A stretch of DNA of 42,805 bases from Asaia bogorensis. GTDB lineage: Bacteria > Pseudomonadota > Alphaproteobacteria > Acetobacterales > Acetobacteraceae. The stretch is from positions 1 through 42,805 of the forward strand of contig CAMCDA010000013.1 of the NCBI GenBank assembly GCA_945873195.1, given 5' to 3'. Made by a program: the position numbers and the translations under genes. The first letter of the stretch is position 1. Each line of letters opens with the position of its first letter. Shown here piece after piece: positions 35,792 through 42,805 of the stretch. Below the pieces are notes generated by a model. The model worked only from the letters and a program-made list of their open reading frames with translations. It was not told the DNA's origin and searched no databases.

Positions 35792-36982
35792 TCAATCCGG
35801 CAGTCCCAGGATTGCCGCCGCCTCCCGCGCCAGCGCCAGCAACGCCCGGTCCTGGCCAGGCGCCGCGACCAGCGACAATCCGACCGGCACGCCATCGACG
35901 GTCCCGGCCGGGAGAGTGACCTCCGGCAGGCCGCAGAAGCCGGCGATGGCGGTGACGCCGATGGTGGCCTGGCGGATGCGGTTCTGCTCTTCCTCTCCGG
36001 CGGTCACCAGCGGCGCGACACAGGGGCTGGTCGGGTAGATCATCACCGCCCCGCCGGCCAGCAGCGGGCGCACGCGGGCCTGCAGGACCTGACGGAACGC
36101 CCGCCCGGGGGCCGCGATGGCCGGCGAGGTTGCCTTGGCGGCCTCGAACCGGCCGCGGACGCTGGGGGACAGCCGCGGTTGATTGGCCTCGATCCAGGGA
36201 CCGAGGGCGATCCAGGCTTCCTCGGCCTGAACGACGCGGAAGTGGTCGTAGACGGAATCCACACCTTCCGGCATCACCCGCACCCCGACGGCGCGTCCCC
36301 AGGCGGCTTCCAGCGCCCCGAGCGCCGGCCGCAAGGCCTCCGCCACGCCGGGTTGGGCGTTGACCCAGGCTTCCTCGACCAGCAGCAGCGGGCCAGCCGC
36401 GTGGCCACGGTTGCCGGGCAAAAGCACGTTCCCGACCAGTGCCAGCAGCGACGCCGAACGGGTGAACCAGCCGGGCGTATCCAGGCTGGGGGCGAGCGGG
36501 CAGGCGCCGGTCAGGCTGATCGCGCCATGCGTCGGTCGGATCCCAAACAACCCGCAGTAGCTGGCCGGGATGCGGACCGAACCGCCGGTGTCCGAGCCGA
36601 GCGCGAAGTCGACGAGGCCGGCGGCGACCGCGGCGGCGGAGCCGCAACTTGATCCACCGGGAAAACGGTCAGGCGCGCGCGGGTTCAGGGGCGTGCCGTG
36701 CCAGATATTCTCCCCGGTCAGGCCGTAGGCGAGCTCATGCGTCCGGGTCTTGCCGGCCACCTGGGCGCCGGCCTGTGACAATGCGGTGACAATGACAGCC
36801 GAGGCGACCACCGGCGGGTGTGTCGCGGCCCAATCCGGGTTGCCGAATGTCGTTTCGGCACCCGCGACATCGAACAGGTCCTTGACGCCGAACGTCAGGC
36901 CGGACAACGGTCCGGACCCCAAAGGAGCCAGCGTTGCACGGGGGCCTGGCATGAAGGCGCCGACATCATCCTGCTTGGTCAC
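35792..36982 (-). CDS. Amidase signature family hydrolase
   Basis: A 396-aa amidase of the Ser-cisSer-Lys type. The catalytic lysine is K34 (FGVKDLFD); the cis-serine lies in FPGGSSCGSAAAVAAG and the nucleophile in GSDTGGSVRIPAS. It is somewhat shorter than GatA (about 480 aa) and lacks gatB/gatC neighbours, so a stand-alone amide hydrolase is favoured. The start is uncertain: GTG 36982 has AAGGA 10 nt upstream, while ATG 37015 gives 11 more residues but no ribosome binding site. It lies upstream of gyrA on the same strand, with about 170 bp between. Substrate unknown. Confidence 0.85.
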   Translation of the reverse strand: MTKQDDVGAFMPGPRATLAPLGSGPLSGLTFGVKDLFDVAGAETTFGNPDWAATHPPVVASAVIVTALSQAGAQVAGKTRTHELAYGLTGENIWHGTPLNPRAPDRFPGGSSCGSAAAVAAGLVDFALGSDTGGSVRIPASYCGLFGIRPTHGAISLTGACPLAPSLDTPGWFTRSASLLALVGNVLLPGNRGHAAGPLLLVEEAWVNAQPGVAEALRPALGALEAAWGRAVGVRVMPEGVDSVYDHFRVVQAEEAWIALGPWIEANQPRLSPSVRGRFEAAKATSPAIAAPGRAFRQVLQARVRPLLAGGAVMIYPTSPCVAPLVTAGEEEQNRIRQATIGVTAIAGFCGLPEVTLPAGTVDGVPVGLSLVAAPGQDRALLALAREAAAILGLPD

Positions 36983-37015
36983 GTTCTGTTTGTCCTTGGT
37001 TCCGCCGCGTGGCAT

Positions 37016-37347
37016 AGTAACATACCCATCACGGACCGGCCCTGTGGATACGTCGAGACACGAACCGTAACACAGTGACCCGAATTGGAAAGGCGCGGCA
37101 GTATCTCGAAATCCTGAAAAATCTTGAATTTTTTGGCAATTTGAGTCATGTCCTTCGCATAGTCACACGGTCACGCGATCGCATGGCCAACAGAGGCGAT
37201 TCTTGGATATGCAGTTTCAACGGGGCAGCGGTGCTGCTCTAGCCGCGTTTGGGGTCATGATCGCCGGTCCAAGATCGGGCATCACGACAAGACGGTGCGT
37301 GATTCGGGATATCGCGCCATCCGATCCGCCTCCAAGAGGATATTCGC
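37016..37347. other. Divergent intergenic region with an AT-rich patch
   Basis: This 332-bp gap between the divergent amidase and secretion operons contains a striking AT-rich stretch (about 37115-37145, with runs such as GAAAAATC and GAATTTTTTGG) in otherwise GC-rich DNA. TTGGCA (37133-37138) and CATAGT (37158-37163) could be a weak promoter with a long 19-bp spacer. No gene is supported. Confidence 0.45.
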
Positions 37348-39657
37348 GTGGATATTTCTGACGGACACTCGGCCAATCCTCCACGGTTTGGCGCGGCTCC
37401 GACCGATACAGCCTCCGACGGCGGCGGCGCGGGCGCCGGCATGTCGACCGAAACCGGCGGCGGGCGCGACGCGCCGATCCATCCCCGATTGCTGGCGATG
37501 ATGTCCGCCGCGCGGTACTATGGTCTGGAACTCGACCCGGGCGAATTCCGTCTCGCGGCCGGAGAAACCGAAGCCTCAGCGCCCGCCCTGTCCGCCTGGG
37601 CACAGGCGGCTGGCATGTGGTCGCGCGCGCTACGGCTGCGCTGGCGCCATCTCATGAGCATGAATGACAGCGGGCCCGTCGTCCTGCTGCTCACCGATGG
37701 ATCGGCCGCGGTGCTGGTCGGAGCCAACAGCGAAGCCAAGGTCGTGCTGCTGCGCGACCCGCGCTCCCCCGATGCCGAACGTCCGGTCCCCGTAGATGAA
37801 ATGCGCCTGGCCGAGGTATGGGCCGGGGAAGCCGTGCTGCTGCGCGCCCAGCGCGGCCAGGCGGAAGCCGACCAGCCCTTCAACATGAGCTGGATCTTCA
37901 ACGTCGTGATGCGGGAAAAGAAGGCACTCCGCGACATCTTCATCGCGTCTCTGGCCATGAGCGTGATCGTCATCCTGCCGCCGCTGATGGTGATGCACGT
38001 CCTCGACCGCGTCCTGACGTATCAGAGCTACCCGACCCTGTACCTGATCACCGCCCTGCTGGTCATCATCATCTTCTACGAAACCCTGCTGGGATACGCC
38101 CGACGCCTGATCATCGTCGTCGTCGGTGCGCGGGTCGACGCCACGCTGGGCCTGCATATCTTCAATCGCCTGATCCGCCTTCCACTCGATTATTTCGAGC
38201 GGCATCCGGCCGGTGAGACGATGTACAAGATCAACCAGATCCATAAGATCCGGGAGTTCCTGACCGGCAAGCTGATGGCCGCCTTCCTCGACATGATCAC
38301 GCTGGCGGTTCTGCTGCCGGTGCTGTTCTGGATGAACGCCACGCTCGCCTGGATTGTGATGATCTGCACGACCTTTATCGTCCTGATCATCGTGTCCTTC
38401 CTGAAGCCGATCCGCGTGGTATTCGCCAAGGTCATGCGGGCGGAAACCGACAAGTCAGCCGCGCTGGGTGAAACCGTATTTGGTATCAAGACGATCAAGG
38501 CTCTGGCCATTGAACCGCAGCGCCGAGCCTTGTGGGATGAGCGTGTGGCCGATGCTGGCAAGTGGCGCCTGGCCCTGGGACGCATTTCCAACTGGCCGCA
38601 GACCCTGGTTCATCCGATTGAGCGCATGATGACCTTCGGCGTCATCCTGGTCGGCGCCTATCTGGCCCTGTCGGACGAAACCGGCGCGATGCGCGGCGCG
38701 ATGTTCGCATTTATGATGCTGTCCCAGCGCGTCAGCCAGCCGCTGGTGCAGCTGTCCCGCTTGCTGGAAGACTGGGAGGAGGTCAACGGCGCGATGGCGC
38801 AGGCCGCCGACGTGCTGAACCGGCCGATGGAGCGTGACGCTGCGTCTGGCGGCCTCCGGCCGAAGTTCTCTGGCGCCATCGCGCTTCAGGACGTGACGTT
38901 CACCTACCCGAACACCAAGCTGCCGGCGCTCGACCGGGTGACCTTCTCAATCCCGGCCGGCACCATGCTGGGCGTCGTTGGGCGCTCCGGATCCGGTAAA
39001 TCGACGCTCACGCGGCTATTGCAGGGGATCAACCGGGAATATTCCGGCTTCCTGAAAATCGACAACAACGACCTCCGGGAAGTGAACCTCCGGCATTTGC
39101 GCTCCAGCCTTGGCGTCGTGCTGCAGGAAAATTTCCTGTTCCGGGGCTCCATCCGGGACAACATCCTGGCCGGACGTCCCGGGCTGACCATCGAAGACGC
39201 GGTCCGCGCCGCTCGACTTGCCGGCGCCGAGGAATTCATCGAGCGGATGCCGAACGGCTACGAAACCCATATCGAGGAGGGATCACCCAACCTCTCCGGC
39301 GGCCAGCGTCAGCGCCTCGCGATCGCCCGCGCGCTGATCACCGACCCTCGCATCCTGATCCTCGACGAAGCGACCAGCGCGCTCGACCCCGAGAATGAGG
39401 CCTTGGTGAACGCCAATCTGGTACGGATCGCCCGTGGCCGGACGATGGTCATCGTCTCGCACCGCCTCTCCTCCCTGATTGATTGCGACCAGATCCTGGT
39501 GCTGGACCAGGGGAAATTGGTCGATATCGGCCCACACGCCGTTCTGGTGGAACGGTGCGCGGTCTATCGCCAGCTTTGGGCACAACAGAACCGCCATCTC
39601 GACAGCCAAGGCCCACGTCATGCAGCGATCACTCCGACTCTCCTCCAAGGCGACTAG
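37348..39657 (+). CDS. Type I secretion system ABC transporter (HlyB/PrtD-like)
   Basis: A 769-aa inner-membrane exporter. Residues about 45-170 form a C39-like domain lacking the catalytic cysteine, as in HlyB-type exporters of RTX-like substrates without a cleaved leader. A membrane domain (about 190-470; ALRDIFIASLAMSVIVILPPLMVM and others) and an ATPase domain follow, with Walker A GRSGSGKST near 546, signature LSGGQRQR near 649, Walker B ILILDEATSALD and switch SHRLSS. GTG start, with AGAGG 9 nt upstream. Its end overlaps the adaptor gene by 38 bp. The secreted substrate and the outer-membrane TolC-like partner are not in the window. Confidence 0.9.
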   Translation: MDISDGHSANPPRFGAAPTDTASDGGGAGAGMSTETGGGRDAPIHPRLLAMMSAARYYGLELDPGEFRLAAGETEASAPALSAWAQAAGMWSRALRLRWRHLMSMNDSGPVVLLLTDGSAAVLVGANSEAKVVLLRDPRSPDAERPVPVDEMRLAEVWAGEAVLLRAQRGQAEADQPFNMSWIFNVVMREKKALRDIFIASLAMSVIVILPPLMVMHVLDRVLTYQSYPTLYLITALLVIIIFYETLLGYARRLIIVVVGARVDATLGLHIFNRLIRLPLDYFERHPAGETMYKINQIHKIREFLTGKLMAAFLDMITLAVLLPVLFWMNATLAWIVMICTTFIVLIIVSFLKPIRVVFAKVMRAETDKSAALGETVFGIKTIKALAIEPQRRALWDERVADAGKWRLALGRISNWPQTLVHPIERMMTFGVILVGAYLALSDETGAMRGAMFAFMMLSQRVSQPLVQLSRLLEDWEEVNGAMAQAADVLNRPMERDAASGGLRPKFSGAIALQDVTFTYPNTKLPALDRVTFSIPAGTMLGVVGRSGSGKSTLTRLLQGINREYSGFLKIDNNDLREVNLRHLRSSLGVVLQENFLFRGSIRDNILAGRPGLTIEDAVRAARLAGAEEFIERMPNGYETHIEEGSPNLSGGQRQRLAIARALITDPRILILDEATSALDPENEALVNANLVRIARGRTMVIVSHRLSSLIDCDQILVLDQGKLVDIGPHAVLVERCAVYRQLWAQQNRHLDSQGPRHAAITPTLLQGD

Positions 39658-41038
39658 CACCGAGGTCGCCGAGAGAGGTGACCCGACGCTGCCGGCCATT
39701 CTGGAGTTCAAGTCCCCATCCACGGCCATCGTCAACGCCCCCGTGCCACGATCCGCGCGTTCGACCGCGTTGATCGTCAGCGGCCTCGTGTTCTCCCTGC
39801 TGATCGCCCTAAGCATCATCAGGGTTGAGCGGGTGGTGACCGCGACAGGGAGGGTAGTCTCCACCGCCGCGACCATCGTGATGCAGCCCCTTGATACGTC
39901 GATCGTGCGGTCGATCGACGTCACCGCGGGCGAACGCGTGCGGGCGGGTCAGTTGCTGGCGCGTCTCGATCCCACCTTCGCCGCCGCCGATCTCAACGCC
40001 CTGACGGCGCAGGTCGGCACGTTGCAAGCCCAGGTCAGCCGGATGCAGGCGGAGACAGAGGGACGCCCGTTCACCTATAGCGGAACCGACCCCAACCTCG
40101 CGCTGCAAGCCGCGATCTTCGGCCAGCGCCAGGCCGAGTACAATTACAAGATCGAGGGCTATCAGCAAAAAGCCAACAGCCTGACCTTCACGATCGGACG
40201 CGCCAGATCGGACGCCGAGGGATATCGGACCCGCCTGCAATACGCCTCCTCGCTTGAAGTGATGCGCAAGGAACTCGAACGGCTTAATGTTGGCAGCAAG
40301 ATCAATACGCTGTCAGCGATGGACATGCGCGCGGATATGCAGCGCAACCTATCCGGCGCCGAACAGATGGCCGATGCCGCGCAGCGCGATCTCGCGGCCT
40401 TGCTCGCCGAACGCAATGGCTACACACAGAACTGGCGGTCGGAGGCATCGCAGCGCCTGGCCGAGACACTCACCAAGCTGTCGGACGCCCGCGAGTCTCT
40501 GAACAAGGCCCAACTGCACCGCCAGCTCGTCGAGCTCCGTGCCGATGCGGATGGCACCATCCTGTCGATCGCCAGGACCTCCGTGGGATCGGTTCTGACC
40601 GTCGGCCAGCCCTTCATCTCCCTGGTACCGTCCGGCGCGCCGCTTGAAGTCGAGGCGAACCTGCCGTCCAACCAGGATGGTTTGGTTCGCCTGGGCGATC
40701 GGGTGTCGATCAAGTTCGACACCTTCAATTACTCACAGTTCGGCATCGCGCACGGGACGGTGCGGGTGATCAGCCCAGACAGCTTCTCGGTCACGGATGA
40801 GCAGCGGAACCCGACTGGTTTGGTTCAACCCCCGCCCAACGCCGCTAGCATGCAGGTGTGGTTCCGGTCGCGCATCTCGATCGACAGGCTGGAACTGCGC
40901 AACCTTCCCGACGATCTCCAACTGATGCCCGGCATGCCCGTTACCGTGGACATCATCATCGGCAGCCGCACGGTGATGGGATACATCCTTGGCCGCATCC
41001 TGCCGCCGATAAAGGAAGGCATGCGCGAACCAATATGA
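39620..41038 (+). CDS. HlyD-family type I secretion adaptor (membrane fusion protein)
   Basis: A 472-aa periplasmic adaptor that bridges the inner-membrane ABC exporter and an outer-membrane channel. One N-terminal membrane segment (STALIVSGLVFSLLIALSIIRV) follows a cytoplasmic tail of about 50 residues. Then come a lipoyl-like half (VMQPLDTSIVRSIDVTAGERVRAGQLLARLDPT), a helical hairpin region (about 120-300) and the second half (LVELRADADGTILSIARTSVGSVLTVGQPF). The C-terminal beta-barrel ends in the usual LMPGMPVTVDIIIGSRTVMGYIL block. The ATG at 39620 lies inside the exporter gene, so the two are tightly coupled. Confidence 0.9.
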   Translation: MQRSLRLSSKATSTEVAERGDPTLPAILEFKSPSTAIVNAPVPRSARSTALIVSGLVFSLLIALSIIRVERVVTATGRVVSTAATIVMQPLDTSIVRSIDVTAGERVRAGQLLARLDPTFAAADLNALTAQVGTLQAQVSRMQAETEGRPFTYSGTDPNLALQAAIFGQRQAEYNYKIEGYQQKANSLTFTIGRARSDAEGYRTRLQYASSLEVMRKELERLNVGSKINTLSAMDMRADMQRNLSGAEQMADAAQRDLAALLAERNGYTQNWRSEASQRLAETLTKLSDARESLNKAQLHRQLVELRADADGTILSIARTSVGSVLTVGQPFISLVPSGAPLEVEANLPSNQDGLVRLGDRVSIKFDTFNYSQFGIAHGTVRVISPDSFSVTDEQRNPTGLVQPPPNAASMQVWFRSRISIDRLELRNLPDDLQLMPGMPVTVDIIIGSRTVMGYILGRILPPIKEGMREPI

Positions 41039-41069
41039 CCCGAGCTGACCGCATCAGGATTGACAGCCC

Positions 41070-42805
41070 ATGAGCGTGATTGACCGGGTCCTAAGCCGGT
41101 TCACCCCGCGCGCCGCGCTCCGCCGAGCGTTGCGCCTGATGGACGCCGGGGAGCATCGCCACGCCTTCCCGCTGCTCTCCCGCGCGGCGAAGGCCGGCAT
41201 CCCGGAAGCCGAATTCCGCATCGGCCGCTGCTACCTGGAAGGCACCGGCGTGCCGCCCAGCCGGTCGGACGGCGTCCGCTGGATGGAACGGGCGGCGAGC
41301 AAGGGCTATGTCGAGGCGCAGGCGCTGCTCGCGACCTTGTGCATGCACGGCCTCTCCCCGGGCCATGTCGAGGTCGGGGCCGGCGCGGGCGGCGGTCTGT
41401 TCACCCCGGTCCAGGGCGGTCCGACCGAACCCGACTACCCGGCGGCGGCCAAGTGGGCACGGCTCGCGGCCGATGCCGGTTCGGCGGAATCCCAGGCTCT
41501 TCTAGCCTATATCCTAGCCTCCGGCCCCGAGGATATGCGGGATATCCCGGAATCCGAGCGGCTGTACAAGTTGGCGGCCGAGGCGAAGTGCCCGCAGGGC
41601 CAGCTTGGCTATGCGATGATCCTGGCCCGAGACACCTCCGACCCGGCGGTGCAGGCTGAACTGGTCCGGCATCTGTCGGACGCGGCCGAAAAGGGCCTCG
41701 CCTCGGCGATGTACCTTTATGCCATGGTGTTGGATCGCGGCGTCGCGAACTGTCTGGCGCAGGACCGTGTCGCCTCCGCGGCCTTGTATCGGCAGGCAGC
41801 TGAAAAAGGCCACCGGTCGGCGCAGTCCCGCCTGGGCTATGCGCTGATGAATGGCGTCGGCGTTCCCACCAATATCGTCGAGGGTGAATCCTGGCTGCGC
41901 CGCGCCGCGCTGGCGGGCGACCCGGAAGCGGCGGCTCTCGTCGGCGATCTCTATGCCAAGGGCGGCGGCCAATTGCCCCCCAACTACGCCGAAGCCGCGA
42001 TGTGGTTCCGCAGAGCGGTGGACGCCGGGCATAAGGGCGCGGCGCGGGCACTGGGCATGCTGCATCTGACCGGCGCCGGCGTCACCCGCGACCAGGACGA
42101 AGCGGCACGCCTGTTCCGCCAGTCCGCCGATGGCGGCAACGCCAACTCGCGCGTCGATCTCGGCAATCTCATTCTGCGCGGCCATGGACATGAAGACGAC
42201 TCGGTCCGAACGCGCGAGTGGTTTGAACAGGCCGCGGCCTCGGGCGACCTGATCGCGGCCTTCAACTACGGGGTCTGCCTCGCCCAGGGCGTCGGCATCG
42301 AAAAGGACGAACGCAAGGCGGCCGAATGGCTCCGCAAGGCAGCGGACGGCGTGATCAACGCCCAGTTCTGGTACGGCCGCATGCTAATGGATGGCCGCGG
42401 CATCGAGCAGAACCAGGAAGAAGGACGCGCCTGGGTCAAGCGCGCGGCCGATGCCGGCATGGTCGAAGCCGAGGTCCTGCTGGCCGACAGCATGCTGAAC
42501 GGACGCGGCGGCCCCAAGGATCATCCCTCGGCCCTGGTGCTGTTTGAGAAAGCGGCAAAGCAGGGTCACGTCGGCGCGATGTTCGCCGTCGGCGCCATGA
42601 AGGGCGGCGGGCATGATGTCCCATGGGATCGACCGGCGGCCCAACAATGGTTCCGCGCCGCCGCCGAACGCGGCCACCCCTACGCTCAACTGATGCTCGG
42701 CCGCTACCTCGCCCGGAACCTGGGGGGCGAACAGGATATCGAGGGCGCGCGCCTGTGGCTGCAAAAAGCCGTGGCCCAAGGGTTGGAGGAAGCCAAGGCC
42801 GACCT
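41070..42805 (+). CDS. Sel1-like repeat protein, cut by the window end
   Basis: At least 578 codons, still open at the last base. After about 25 residues it consists of tandem Sel1/TPR-like repeats of about 36 aa (for example AEFRIGRCYLEGTGV, SRLGYALMNGVGV, AARALGMLHLTGAGV, FNYGVCLAQGVGI, FWYGRMLMDGRGI). Such solenoids mediate protein-protein contacts. There is no signal peptide, so it should be cytoplasmic, and no catalytic domain has appeared yet. AGGA lies 10 nt before the ATG, and it is 31 bp after the adaptor gene, so it is in the secretion operon. A scaffold or substrate-handling role for the type I system is a guess from position. Confidence 0.85.
   Translation, partial: MSVIDRVLSRFTPRAALRRALRLMDAGEHRHAFPLLSRAAKAGIPEAEFRIGRCYLEGTGVPPSRSDGVRWMERAASKGYVEAQALLATLCMHGLSPGHVEVGAGAGGGLFTPVQGGPTEPDYPAAAKWARLAADAGSAESQALLAYILASGPEDMRDIPESERLYKLAAEAKCPQGQLGYAMILARDTSDPAVQAELVRHLSDAAEKGLASAMYLYAMVLDRGVANCLAQDRVASAALYRQAAEKGHRSAQSRLGYALMNGVGVPTNIVEGESWLRRAALAGDPEAAALVGDLYAKGGGQLPPNYAEAAMWFRRAVDAGHKGAARALGMLHLTGAGVTRDQDEAARLFRQSADGGNANSRVDLGNLILRGHGHEDDSVRTREWFEQAAASGDLIAAFNYGVCLAQGVGIEKDERKAAEWLRKAADGVINAQFWYGRMLMDGRGIEQNQEEGRAWVKRAADAGMVEAEVLLADSMLNGRGGPKDHPSALVLFEKAAKQGHVGAMFAVGAMKGGGHDVPWDRPAAQQWFRAAAERGHPYAQLMLGRYLARNLGGEQDIEGARLWLQKAVAQGLEEAKAD

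Noticed and set aside
37209-37361. Possible 50-codon frame just before the type I secretion exporter
   Set aside because: No Shine-Dalgarno, Arg/Pro-rich non-protein-like composition, and it overlaps the GTG start of the exporter out of frame.

Overview
The window is GC-rich (roughly two-thirds G+C by eye) and reads as an alphaproteobacterial chromosome, most likely Acetobacteraceae or a close relative. The basis is the protein style: a MntR of alphaproteobacterial type, many branched-chain amino acid (Liv) and Bug-type transport genes, MmgE/PrpD and amidohydrolase catabolic genes, and a Zur-type operator of the 7-3-7 form. No phage, integrase, transposase, plasmid or CRISPR signal was found.

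Region by region. 1-4100: an IlvD/Edd sugar-acid dehydratase, then a zinc-responsive pair on the minus strand (outer-membrane barrel, then a zinc-binding ZnuA-like protein) behind a Zur-like box. 4126-10266: a YgjP-type metallopeptidase, a sitABCD-type manganese importer behind a MntR-like palindrome, an orphan Bug solute-binding protein, and mntR itself. 10398-13775: livG-livF-livH-livM without a binding protein. 14039-17767: a type I ABC exporter and, convergently, ETF:ubiquinone oxidoreductase. 18389-25915: two gamma-glutamyltransferase-family genes flank an FmdB zinc ribbon protein, a CatB-like acetyltransferase, a duplicated hairpin/mini-ORF module and a TIR-LRR protein. 25897-30973: a LuxR-type regulator and catabolic enzymes (MmgE/PrpD, amidohydrolase, phytanoyl-CoA dioxygenase-like). 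31007-37000: tRNA-Lys(UUU), two cyclophilins, coaD, gyrA and an amidase, all on the minus strand. 37348-end: a type I secretion ABC protein, its HlyD-type adaptor and a Sel1-repeat protein cut by the window edge.

How the genes fit together. Metal homeostasis is the best-supported theme. The two cluster A-I binding proteins carry different metal ligands (His-His-His-Asp for zinc, His-His-Glu-Asp for manganese), each lies behind the matching operator type, and the manganese regulator gene closes the manganese cluster.

Most unusual signals: (i) a TIR protein ending in seven near-identical 66-bp leucine-rich repeats; (ii) next to it, a 26-codon hydrophobic mini-ORF with a perfect Shine-Dalgarno and a GC hairpin leader, duplicated in decayed form about 210 bp away, reminiscent of type I toxin loci; (iii) five copies of an unnamed repeat with core ACCCCATGTCCGGTGAGGA; (iv) a 114-bp element with perfect 25-bp inverted ends; (v) a family of CCCTCCCCC/GGGGGAGGG palindromes, one of which contains the sitC ribosome binding site. 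All functions are inferred from sequence reading alone; no database search was run.
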